A DNA stretch of 64,000 nucleotides from Clostridium senegalense JC122. Its GTDB lineage: Bacteria > Bacillota > Clostridia > Clostridiales > Clostridiaceae. How positions within the stretch are numbered: position 1 is the stretch's first letter; each line of letters starts with the position of its first letter. Below the pieces are notes generated by a model. That model saw only the letters and a list, made by a program, of their open reading frames with translations. It had not been told where the DNA came from and made no database searches. A program made the position numbers and the translations under genes. The DNA is taken from contig NZ_HE611053.1 in the NCBI RefSeq assembly GCF_000285575.1, positions 346,423 to 410,422 of the forward strand. The letters run 5' to 3'. Shown here piece after piece: positions 55,754-64,000 of the stretch.

Positions 55754-57223
55754 TTAAATGTAAGTTGTCATCTGTTCCGCTAAAACTAATAATTCCTCTA
55801 AATATTTTTTAGCATTCTTCACCTCTTCAAAAAGCATATCTACTTCTGATTTGGTGCTTTGAGAGTTAGCTAAGGTTTCTTCTGAAATCGATGCCATATT
55901 TTCTATTCTGTCATTAATTTTTAAGTTATCATCATTTATTTGATTTATTCTTCCATTAACTTTTATAACTTTTCCTTCCAAAGTAATCATCTCTGTTTTT
56001 AATGCCTCTAAATTTTCAGTAGTCGTCTTTACTAAAGTATCTTCCTCACCCATTATATTTGAAACATCTGTTATGGATTGAGAAACATTTAAAACCTCAC
56101 TTTCTAAACTCCCTATAATGTTACTTATCTCTTGAGAAGATTCTTTACTTTGCTCTGCAAGCTTTCTTATTTCTTCTGCAACAACAGAAAAACCTTTTCC
56201 ATATTCACCTGCTCTTGCTGATTCTATAGCAGCATTTAACGCTAATAAATTAGTTTTATCTGATATATCTTCAATAATATTAATTATAGAAATAACTTTA
56301 TTGGTTTTTGATACTAAATCCTTAGATATATTATGAACATTATCATTTTTGCTTTTTATTATTTTTGATTTATTTCCTAACTCTTCAACTATATTAAAAG
56401 TGTTTATAAAAGTATTTTTACTTTCAGTAAAATGATTACCCATTTCAATAGATTCTTTTACTGTACTTTCAATATCATTTTTTATATTATTTGATGCAAC
56501 ATTTTGATCCTCTATACTTACTGCTGTTACCTCACAACCATTTAAAATTTCCTCTATTGCAACTTGAATAGTATCAGAAGATTTTTCTATTATATTAAAT
56601 GTATTTTCAATAGAATTACTATTAGTATTTAAAAGCTCTGTTGCCTTTTTCATTTGCTCTATTATTTCTTTTTGTTCACTTACTAGTTTAATAGTCCTTT
56701 CTCTTTCCTGTAATCCTGCTTTTCTAACTTTATTAGAAATTTTTGTTACCACATATGATAATATAAAGAATAAAAATATAATTACTTCTAAAAAAATAAC
56801 CTTTGATTGTATCGCTACATTTCCAATATTTAATATAATCCAAATAATGTTAAATATTGATGCACCTATTAAAATTCTTAATAAAAATTTTTCTTCTAAA
56901 TAAACCATGCAAATAACAACTAGTAAAAGTATAGGTATTGGTGACAACGTACTTTTACTTCCAAATAAGCCAATAGCATAAATTATAGCATAAGGTATAC
57001 TTACTAATTGCCTTACCTTTTCATTTCCCTTATCTTTAATATAAAAACAAAACATTATAGCTGTAGAGATAGCTGCTATCGCTATTGCTATCCATGCTAA
57101 AAACTCACTTATAGCATTATGTTGAGACATAAAATATAGCCATATAGAATTAGCAAAAGACAATGTTAAAGTTCCAAAAACAAAACATTTATTAATTACT
57201 TCTTTAACTTTAAAATCTCCCAT
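55754..57223 (-). CDS. Methyl-accepting chemotaxis protein with membrane-embedded sensor
   Basis: A 489-residue chemoreceptor. The first 165 residues form six hydrophobic helices with short loops, so there is no extracellular domain; no HAMP motif is obvious. The signalling domain carries [18 protein letters not shown] and [15 protein letters not shown] at the hairpin tip. It may sense membrane state, a lipophilic ligand or energy level. It is intact and stands alone. Confidence 0.9.
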   Translation of the reverse strand: MGDFKVKEVINKCFVFGTLTLSFANSIWLYFMSQHNAISEFLAWIAIAIAAISTAIMFCFYIKDKGNEKVRQLVSIPYAIIYAIGLFGSKSTLSPIPILLLVVICMVYLEEKFLLRILIGASIFNIIWIILNIGNVAIQSKVIFLEVIIFLFFILSYVVTKISNKVRKAGLQERERTIKLVSEQKEIIEQMKKATELLNTNSNSIENTFNIIEKSSDTIQVAIEEILNGCEVTAVSIEDQNVASNNIKNDIESTVKESIEMGNHFTESKNTFINTFNIVEELGNKSKIIKSKNDNVHNISKDLVSKTNKVISIINIIEDISDKTNLLALNAAIESARAGEYGKGFSVVAEEIRKLAEQSKESSQEISNIIGSLESEVLNVSQSITDVSNIMGEEDTLVKTTTENLEALKTEMITLEGKVIKVNGRINQINDDNLKINDRIENMASISEETLANSQSTKSEVDMLFEEVKNAKKYLEELLVLAEQMTTYI

Positions 57224-57494
57224 AATATTCTCCCATCTTTTAATATAAATTTAACATAATTATTAGTTATTGTTATATAATTAAATCATTTTTATAGTCT
57301 CCTATAAATTCTTATATATGTATTTTAATACATATATAAACAAAATAGTATACTTTATTCATTAAATGTAACAATTTTGTCTTAAACTTCCTAAAATTCC
57401 ATCTTAAAACCATTACTTTCAAAACCACTATATTTGTATTTTTTTATATTTTGAAATTTATTCGTAGTAAATTTTATTTTCATTACGTAAAAAA

Positions 57495-57538
57495 GAGTTA
57501 TATAATGGTAATTTTATAAGATTATCATTATATAACTC
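57495..57538 (-). terminator. Terminator of the HD-domain gene
   Basis: The arms GAGTTATATAATGGTAAT and ATTATCATTATATAACTC, with TTTTTTAC after them on the minus strand. MITE copy 11 lies between this hairpin and the gene end at 57708. Confidence 0.8.
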
Positions 57539-57559
57539 TAATATTAATTCTTTTAATCA

Positions 57560-57712
57560 TATAGGGAAACAAGCTCAAATTTATTCAATAACTTTAAAAT
57601 ATTTTCGTGCAAGATTCAGCATTGAATTCTAAATGATTCGGAGCATGTCTCACTATTTTAGGTATCCAAGTTTTGGAATGAATAATTTCAAAAGTCAACT
57701 TGGAACCCTATA
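57560..57712 (+). repeat. MITE-like repeat, copy 11 (153 bases)
   Basis: A nearly full copy with a six-base internal deletion in the left part. Its right terminal TATA overlaps the last codons of the HD gene: on the minus strand the TAG of TATAGGG is that gene's stop. Confidence 0.93.
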
Positions 57713-58373
57713 ACATTTTAGTTTCATTGATTATTAAGTTAAATTCAGCCTTTAAAAAGTCTGCTGCCTTTTTACAAAGCAACATACGGGTAAGAAATAT
57801 TTCAAAATATTCTATTAGCGGACATATAGTAGTATCTATTGTTAATGCTAACTCTATTTTTCTGCTTATTTTATGAACTTTTACATCTGCTTTTTCTACA
57901 GCATAATTTACTCTATCATGTATATCAAATGTGGCAAAATCAGTATTTCTTACCCTTGATCGTCTTACATCAACTTTATCAGCTAATATTAATGCTGCAG
58001 CTACTGGATTTATAGGAATTCCAACTTCTTCATCATGATTTCCAACTGAAGATACTATAATACCTATTTCTTCTGGACTCATACCTAATCTAGTTAAAAT
58101 ATTAAAACAAATACATGCTCCTGTTTGAGCATGCTCTTGTCTATTTACCATATTTCCAATATCATGTATATATCCTGCAATCTTTGCAAGTTCGACTTCT
58201 CTCTTACTAAATCCTAAATGCTCTAATATATTACCTGCAGTTTCTGCAACTTTTATTACATGCCCAAAATCGTGTTTTGTATATCCTTTTACACCTAAGT
58301 GTCTATCACCTATTTCTATGTAAGTTTTAAATTCTTTATTATTTTTTATATCTTCAAATGTTATTAATGGCAT
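57708..58373 (-). CDS. HD-domain phosphohydrolase
   Basis: A 221-residue HD protein. Metal-binding residues are visible: His38 (HDFGHV), His70-Asp71 (YIHDIGN), His81, His113 (GNHDEE) and Asp132 (LADKVD). Such enzymes hydrolyse nucleotides or phosphodiesters. The gene ends ATG-TTA-TAG, and the TAG is the terminal sequence of MITE copy 11, so the native C-terminus may have been a little longer. A good Shine-Dalgarno (AAGGAG) precedes the start. Confidence 0.85.
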   Translation of the reverse strand: MPLITFEDIKNNKEFKTYIEIGDRHLGVKGYTKHDFGHVIKVAETAGNILEHLGFSKREVELAKIAGYIHDIGNMVNRQEHAQTGACICFNILTRLGMSPEEIGIIVSSVGNHDEEVGIPINPVAAALILADKVDVRRSRVRNTDFATFDIHDRVNYAVEKADVKVHKISRKIELALTIDTTICPLIEYFEIFLTRMLLCKKAADFLKAEFNLIINETKML

Positions 58374-58484
58374 AAACTCACTCCTTATTATAACTATCCA
58401 CTATTCAATAATCCTGAGTTTATTCTTACCTAAAATATTAGTTTTTATAAAAAAGAAATGCTAAATAAATAAAATTCAATATAT

Positions 58485-59951
58485 TTAACTATACATCTTA
58501 TGTTAAGGTTCAACGAAGTCCAACAAGCAACGTAAATGTTGATGGAACTAAATTTAAATACATCTTATGTTAAGGTTCAACAAAACCATATGCAATTAAG
58601 ACATATTCATCAATTTTATTTAAATACATCTTATGTTAAGGTTCAACTTTTTAGCAAATATTATTGTTGGGTCTATCTTCAATATTTAAATACATCTTAT
58701 GTTAAGGTTCAACGGTTTTTATCATACCTTCTAGTGTTTTCATAGCTTTATTTAAATACATCTTATGTTAAGGTTCAACTTTAATTATATTTTGTTGTGT
58801 TTCTGGATTTAATTGATTTAAATACATCTTATGTTAAGGTTCAACTCAGACCTTCTCCCTTTAAAAGTTTCATTTTTTATAATTTAAATACATCTTATGT
58901 TAAGGTTCAACTTCTCATTATCTTCATCAGTAGGCTTTCCTCCATCATTTAAATACATCTTATGTTAAGGTTCAACACTTTTGCAACTGCTGCTAATAAC
59001 ATTGGGTCTAATTTAAATACATCTTATGTTAAGGTTCAACGATGAAGTTATGTGCAATAGAATTTCTATTTTACAATTTAAATACATCTTATGTTAAGGT
59101 TCAACGGTAAGATTCTAGTTGCAGGTGACTTCAAACAAAGATTTAAATACATCTTATGTTAAGGTTCAACGCAATAAGTTCACCCTTAGGGTCATTTATT
59201 ATTAAATTTAAATACATCTTATGTTAAGGTTCAACAATAAACAAAGAAGCAGAATACTATAAGGACTTAAATTTAAATACATCTTATGTTAAGGTTCAAC
59301 ATCAATTCATCTTCATAAGGAACTCTTATGAATTATTTAAATACATCTTATGTTAAGGTTCAACAAGGTTTGGCTATAAACGTGAGCGATGTAGCTGGAT
59401 TTAAATACATCTTATGTTAAGGTTCAACAAAAATAAAGGACTAAGAGTAAAAGATGCTGATAAATTTAAATACATCTTATGTTAAGGTTCAACGAATCAA
59501 CTGGACAAAAACACACAATTAGCTTTAACATTTAAATACATCTTATGTTAAGGTTCAACTAGGACAAATAGCGCTGGCGGATTCTGCTGGTGCTAATTTA
59601 AATACATCTTATGTTAAGGTTCAACAGAAAAATAAGAGAATACGCAACTAAAAATAATATATTTAAATACATCTTATGTTAAGGTTCAACTTTAGATGAT
59701 ACCATCTTAGGTATAACAATAAATATTTAAATACATCTTATGTTAAGGTTCAACGAATCTGTTTATATTGACAATGGAGAGACTCTAGAATTTAAATACA
59801 TCTTATGTTAAGGTTCAACGTGTTCTTTCTCTTCGGTTTCAGCAAGATATTTTGCATTTAAATACATCTTATGTTAAGGTTCAACTATAACTGATTGGAC
59901 TGATATTGTTTCTTTAATGAGATTTAAATACATCTTATGTTAAGGTTCAAC
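58485..59951 (-). CRISPR. CRISPR array 1, 23 repeats, type I-B-like
   Basis: Twenty-three 30-base repeats (plus-strand form beginning ATTTAAATACATCTTATG and ending AAGGTTCAAC) separated by 22 spacers of 34-37 bases. All are identical except the first at 58485-58514, whose left eight bases are degenerate. A degenerate repeat marks the leader-distal end, so transcription is inferred to run on the minus strand (repeat GTTGAACCTTAACATAAG onward, 5' handle ATTTAAAT). The same orientation is suggested for array 2 by a terminator beyond its left end. No cas gene is in the window. Confidence 0.97.
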
Positions 59952-60200
59952 CATTGAAAAATAGCCATTCTTCATTTTCCATTATACACCTTAACCATTG
60001 ATTTTGCTAGGTTTTATTGTTTTTTTACCAGTGATTTTTATTTTTTAAAGAAAACCAACAAAACACCTTTTAAACTCAGTAATTTCAAAGCATTACAAGT
60101 TTTTAATAAATATTTTACTGGTAAAATTCATTATTTTTTATACTTTTTCAATTCAAAACCACTATTCTTTTATAAGTAAAATATATTTCATTCACAATAA
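59952..60200 (-). promoter_or_regulatory. Probable CRISPR leader of array 1
   Basis: The AT-rich region next to the leader-proximal repeat. On the minus strand it carries TATAAT (59986-59981) about 30 bases before the array, and an A-rich region typical of I-B leaders. The -35 is weak. The assignment rests on array orientation. Confidence 0.6.
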
Positions 60201-60331
60201 AAACCTACTTTGAATTTTTATTTCAATAGTTAGAACATGTGTAAAAATTCACTAAAAATTATTCAAACAAGAATTTTATTTAAATAATAATTATAAAAAA
60301 ACAAAAGTTATAATAATAATCCTTAGGAATG

Positions 60332-60368
60332 AAAACTAGATATGGATATATATCCATATCTAGTTTTT
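60332..60368 (-). terminator. Terminator of the enoate reductase gene
   Basis: The long perfect arms AAAACTAGATATGGAT and ATCCATATCTAGTTTT lie 12 bases after the stop at 60380. Confidence 0.88.
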
Positions 60369-60379
60369 ATAAAGACATA

Positions 60380-62377
60380 TTAAATATTTTTAGCTACTTC
60401 ATATGCACTCCAAATAGCATACATAATGTTTTGAACCTTATTAGCATCTCCAATTAGCCTTGCATTAGGAATATCAAATCTAACTTCATTATATAAATCC
60501 TTTTCAGATAAATATCCAATAGCTACAACAGCGCTATCAGCCTTAATAATTGATTCTTCTCCATTTGTATTTAATAAAAAACCTTTATCTGTTTTCTTGC
60601 TTATATAAGAATTTGTCTTAACATTAATATTATTAAATTTAATTAAATCATTAAGCATATCGTGATTTGCATGACATAAAGGGCCACCTACTTGTAGAAT
60701 ATCCTTTTGCATTTCTACAATCGTAACATCTTTTCCCTGTTGTTTTAACCAAAGAGCTGTTTCACATCCAACAAGACCTCCACCAATTACAACAACCTTT
60801 TCCCCAACATTTTTTCTTTCCATTAAAACATCTTCTGCTGAATAAACATTATCAGCACCTTCAATAGAAAGTGTTCTTGGAGTAGAACCTGTTGCTAAAA
60901 GTATCTCATAACCTTCAAACTCTTTAATACTGTCTTTTGATACATTCACGTTTAATTTTATTTCAACACCTAACTCTTTAAGTGTACCTTCATACCACTT
61001 AACAAGTGCACGATCATCATCTTTAAAATCTGGAACTCCTCCTGGTACAATATTGCCTCCAAGGTAACCATTTTTCTCAAGTAATGTAACCTTATGTCCA
61101 CGAATAGCTGCAACTCTTGCTGCTTCCATTCCTGCAACACCGCCACCTACAACAAGTACCTTTTTAATACATTCAGCTTTTTCTAATCCATATTCTTTTT
61201 CACGTCCACAGGCAGGATTTACAGCACAAGATACCGTTGCAAAGTTTTGTAATCTTCCCATACATCCTTCTTGACAAGATAAACATGGTCTAACTTTATC
61301 ATATTTACCTTCAAAAATCTTATTTGGAATCTCTGCATCTGCAAGAAGTGGTCTTCCTAAAGCTATCATATCTGTTTTTCCTGATAATATGGCATCACTT
61401 GATAATTCTGGATCTTCCATTCTTCCTGCTGTAATAATAGGTACATCTACTGCTTTTTTAAGTATTTCATTATATGGAAGGTATAGCCCTTTCTCTTGAT
61501 ACATTGGTGGATGACTCCAATACCAAGAATCGTAAGATCCAACATCTCCGTTTAAGGCATCATATCCTGCTGCAACAAGTATCTTTGCAGCTTCAATTCC
61601 TTCTGGAATATCTCTTCCTTTTTCTTCAAACTCTTCCCCTGGTAATCCACCTTTACACCAATCTTTAATGAAACTTTTTATACTGTATCTAAGAGATACT
61701 GGGAAGTCTTGTCCACATCTTTGCTTAATCTCTTCCACAATTTCACATGCAAATCTTAAACGATTTTCAAGTGACCCACCATATTCATCAGTACGATGAT
61801 TAAAGAAAGAAATTGCAAATTGATCTAATAAATACCCTTCATGTACTGCATGAATTTCAACTCCATCAAATCCAGCTTTTTTTGCAATTTCTGCTGAATC
61901 TCCAAAAGCTTTTACATATTCTTTTACTTCTTCTGTAGTTAATTCACGACATGTAACTCCTGGTAAAAATCTATGTGGAATTTTAGAAGGTGCTACAGCT
62001 ACCTTTCCTACAATAGATGGTATACTTACTCTACCAAAACCTGCTGATAATTGTAAAAAGATTTTAGCTCCATATGAATGAACTCTTTCTGTCATCTCAT
62101 TACCTGTTGTAATAAAATTTAAAGGGTTAATTGTTGGGCATGGCATAGATGGTAATGCGCATTTTTCAATGGCATTCTCCACCATAGTTACACCTGTCAT
62201 AATTAATCCTGTTCCACCTTTTGCACGTTCTACATAAAACTCAATTCCTCTTTTATTAAAACTACCATCAGCGTTACACATTCCACCTGGTCCCATTGGA
62301 GCTAAAACATATCTATTTTTAATCTCCAATTTTCCAATTTTAATTGGATCATAAAGCACCTTATATTTATCTTTCAT
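60380..62377 (-). CDS. 2-enoate reductase / OYE-type NADH:flavin oxidoreductase
   Basis: A 665-residue enzyme of the clostridial 2-enoate reductase type. An N-terminal old-yellow-enzyme barrel (NRYVLAPMGPGGM, HAVHEGYLLDQF, HRTDEYGGSLENR) is followed by a [4Fe-4S] site (Cys365, Cys368, Cys372, Cys384), an FAD-binding GGGVAG (411-416) and an NAD-binding VVIGGGLVGCE. It reduces the double bond of cinnamate, crotonate or similar acids with NADH. I start at the ATG at 62377, after AAGGAG. The MerR gene upstream probably controls it. Length and cluster spacing are normal. Confidence 0.92.
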   Translation of the reverse strand: MKDKYKVLYDPIKIGKLEIKNRYVLAPMGPGGMCNADGSFNKRGIEFYVERAKGGTGLIMTGVTMVENAIEKCALPSMPCPTINPLNFITTGNEMTERVHSYGAKIFLQLSAGFGRVSIPSIVGKVAVAPSKIPHRFLPGVTCRELTTEEVKEYVKAFGDSAEIAKKAGFDGVEIHAVHEGYLLDQFAISFFNHRTDEYGGSLENRLRFACEIVEEIKQRCGQDFPVSLRYSIKSFIKDWCKGGLPGEEFEEKGRDIPEGIEAAKILVAAGYDALNGDVGSYDSWYWSHPPMYQEKGLYLPYNEILKKAVDVPIITAGRMEDPELSSDAILSGKTDMIALGRPLLADAEIPNKIFEGKYDKVRPCLSCQEGCMGRLQNFATVSCAVNPACGREKEYGLEKAECIKKVLVVGGGVAGMEAARVAAIRGHKVTLLEKNGYLGGNIVPGGVPDFKDDDRALVKWYEGTLKELGVEIKLNVNVSKDSIKEFEGYEILLATGSTPRTLSIEGADNVYSAEDVLMERKNVGEKVVVIGGGLVGCETALWLKQQGKDVTIVEMQKDILQVGGPLCHANHDMLNDLIKFNNINVKTNSYISKKTDKGFLLNTNGEESIIKADSAVVAIGYLSEKDLYNEVRFDIPNARLIGDANKVQNIMYAIWSAYEVAKNI

Positions 62378-62474
62378 TTTCTTTCTCCTTTCTGAATTCA
62401 CATTTATATTTTTAATGTTTTCCTGTTAATTTCAGTATAGAGCATAAAGGAACTTTACTTTCAAGAGGATATTG

Positions 62475-63272
62475 TTATATTTTTATCGAAATCCATAATT
62501 CTATATAAGGATGTAACTTTGAGCCTTTCTCAACCTCAACTAATAATATCTTCCCCCAGGCTATTTCACCTAATTCCAACCCCTTTTTCATTATAAATTC
62601 AGAGGCTTCTTTAAATACTTTTTGAGGATATTGTGTAAAATCCTCATCTGCCATTACAATTGTATGTATACAAGATGTACTTTTCAATTCCCTGGTATGT
62701 AATCCTAATGGTAAGTTCAGTTCCTTCCTCTTTTCTGTCTTCACTAAATATCCAAAACTGCTCATTACCATTCTTGAATCAAATACCCCTAATTGAACTG
62801 TAGGCATTGCTTTTACCCATTGATGAATTATCTTTTGGGAGTTACGTTTTTTTGAAAGCCATCCACATTCATCATCACATATAATTGTTATTTCAGGTGA
62901 TTTTGCAAACTCATATTTATTTAATAGTTCTTTAATTCTTCTTATACTAATAAGATGTTCTCCAATAGCATCTGCTAAATTCATATAATATTCAGCCTTT
63001 TTTAAAGCTTCTAATTGATACATTGTCTCTCTTTCTTCTATCAACTTATAATTATTTTCCTTCCCACCAAATTGTGTAATGATGGTTTTCATAGGCATTT
63101 CCATTGAACGATACTTCGTATAGGAAAGTAATCGAAATACATCTACAACATTATAATAACGATGGCCGTTTTTTCCTTTTTCCACTTCAATTAAATGCTC
63201 TTTCTCAAAATAGTGAATAGCACTTGTAGTACATCCAAGAATTTCTGCTAAATCTGTAATACTATATTTCAT
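62475..63272 (-). CDS. MerR family transcriptional regulator with GyrI-like ligand domain
   Basis: A 265-residue regulator. The N-terminal MerR winged helix begins YSITDLAEILGCTTSAIHYF and continues HRYYNVVDVFRLLSYTKYR; a coiled-coil helix links it to a C-terminal GyrI-like binding domain of about 150 residues. It lies 98 bases upstream of the enoate reductase gene and probably senses an enoate or related acid and activates that gene. The pair sits between the two CRISPR arrays. Confidence 0.88.
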   Translation of the reverse strand: MKYSITDLAEILGCTTSAIHYFEKEHLIEVEKGKNGHRYYNVVDVFRLLSYTKYRSMEMPMKTIITQFGGKENNYKLIEERETMYQLEALKKAEYYMNLADAIGEHLISIRRIKELLNKYEFAKSPEITIICDDECGWLSKKRNSQKIIHQWVKAMPTVQLGVFDSRMVMSSFGYLVKTEKRKELNLPLGLHTRELKSTSCIHTIVMADEDFTQYPQKVFKEASEFIMKKGLELGEIAWGKILLVEVEKGSKLHPYIELWISIKI

Positions 63273-63392
63273 AATTTACCCCTTTCTGCATAAAGTAACT
63301 TTAGGTATTTATCGGTAAAATTCTTATATTTTCTACTACTTTAATTATACATTTAATATCCATCATATATTAAAATCTTTTTAAAATAAAAA

Positions 63393-63429
63393 CCTATCCT
63401 AAGTATTAAATATAACACTTTAGGATAGG
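63393..63429 (-). terminator. Terminator between CRISPR array 2 and the MerR gene
   Basis: The arms CCTATCCTAAGT and ACTTTAGGATAGG, followed on the minus strand by TTTTTATTTT. A transcript entering from the right here can only come from CRISPR array 2, supporting minus-strand transcription of the array. Confidence 0.85.
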
Positions 63430-63482
63430 CATATTCTATTTGTTAATAAAATTTATATAATTACTTCATAAAATTAATGTAA

Positions 63483-64000
63483 TTTAAAATACATCTTATG
63501 TTAAGGTTCAACCAGCAAACCAATACCAGGGCAAGTGGATTTGTTGAAATTTAAATACATCTTATGTTAAGGTTCAACCTTTTATACCATTTTACATTGC
63601 TGGTGGGTCTATTATTTAAATACATCTTATGTTAAGGTTCAACCGGGACTATCTATTGCAATGTAAACTAGGTCTATTATTTAAATACATCTTATGTTAA
63701 GGTTCAACATTCCACATTTTCTTATTATTTCTCTAATATAAAATTTAAATACATCTTATGTTAAGGTTCAACTAATTTTGAAGATGTTGGAATATATAGC
63801 TTTAATACATTTAAATACATCTTATGTTAAGGTTCAACGCGCCATCTGCTAATATAGGTATATCTTTACCAAGCCAATTTAAATACATCTTATGTTAAGG
63901 TTCAACAAGCACTTATGAACGGTAATAAACAAATGGTTGAATTTAAATACATCTTATGTTAAGGTTCAACTCACAAGAGTTACTAAATACTCAAGGTTTA
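63483..64000 (-). CRISPR. CRISPR array 2, at least 8 repeats, continues beyond the window
   Basis: Eight copies of the same 30-base repeat as array 1, at 63483, 63549, 63614, 63679, 63743, 63809, 63877 and 63941, with spacers of 34-38 bases. The first repeat is degenerate in its left eight bases, as in array 1, so the leader lies to the right outside the window. The array has no spacers in common with array 1 as far as I could see by eye. Confidence 0.96.

Noticed and set aside
58536-58745. Plus-strand open frame with repeating LNTSYVKVQ
   Set aside because: It is the translation of CRISPR repeats, has no ribosome binding site, and runs opposite to the inferred array transcription.
58374-64000. 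cas genes near the arrays
   Set aside because: The only genes present are the enoate reductase and MerR regulator. Nothing resembling Cas1, Cas2, Cas3 or Cascade proteins is in the window.

Overview
This is a very AT-rich window with clostridial gene content: strong purine-rich ribosome binding sites, frequent TTG/GTG starts, [FeFe]-hydrogenase maturation genes, a 2-enoate reductase, and a type I-B-like CRISPR repeat of the kind seen in Clostridium cluster I. A member of Clostridium (botulinum/sporogenes/tetani-like or a relative) is the best guess; species is not resolved. Most genes lie on the minus strand.

Layout. 0-10 kb: rsuA (cut by the window edge), small membrane and SHOCT proteins, two CPBP (CAAX-type) membrane proteases, a frameshifted amino-acid-type chemoreceptor, RDD and GNAT proteins. 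10-18 kb: a lipoprotein that looks like a catalytically dead subtilisin, an IS607-type element (deleted tnpA, intact tnpB) sitting inside a CD3324-family gene, an MFS exporter, and a P-type ATPase behind a NiCo riboswitch. 18-31 kb: tRNA-Asp, YbgA, MATE exporter, an OmpR-type two-component system, two SatD-family genes with a DUF3307 membrane protein, RdgB/HAM1, and a probable queuosine-salvage operon (nucleoside hydrolase plus ECF S-component) behind a preQ1-I riboswitch. 31-43 kb: nitroreductase, B3/4, TetR/DUF998, flavodoxin, hydrolase, and the hydrogenase maturation genes hydE-hydG-hydF with a TM1266-type regulator. 43-53 kb: MsrA and three related MacB/FtsX-type ABC permeases, two of them with near-identical ATPases. 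53-58 kb: adenosine deaminase behind an adenine riboswitch, a protein with a double-glycine leader and four H-x10-H-x5-C repeats, a DUF985 cupin, a second chemoreceptor and an HD hydrolase. 58-64 kb: two same-orientation CRISPR arrays (23 repeats, and at least 8 running off the window) around an enoate reductase/MerR pair. No cas genes are present.

Three features run across the window. First, a 159-bp MITE-like element with TATAGGG ends occurs about eleven times, and in places supplies stop codons or C-termini to neighbouring genes. Second, two other short repeat families occur, one abutting the MITE twice, the other flanking the TM1266 gene as inverted copies. Third, five genes carry ten frameshifts that are all restored by adding back single A (or T) residues in short homopolymers, and each restored frame has an exact integral length. 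That pattern suggests either sequencing undercalls or slippage rather than random decay.

Three metabolite or metal riboswitches (NiCo, preQ1-I, adenine with U at the specificity position) give direct functional information on the genes they precede.
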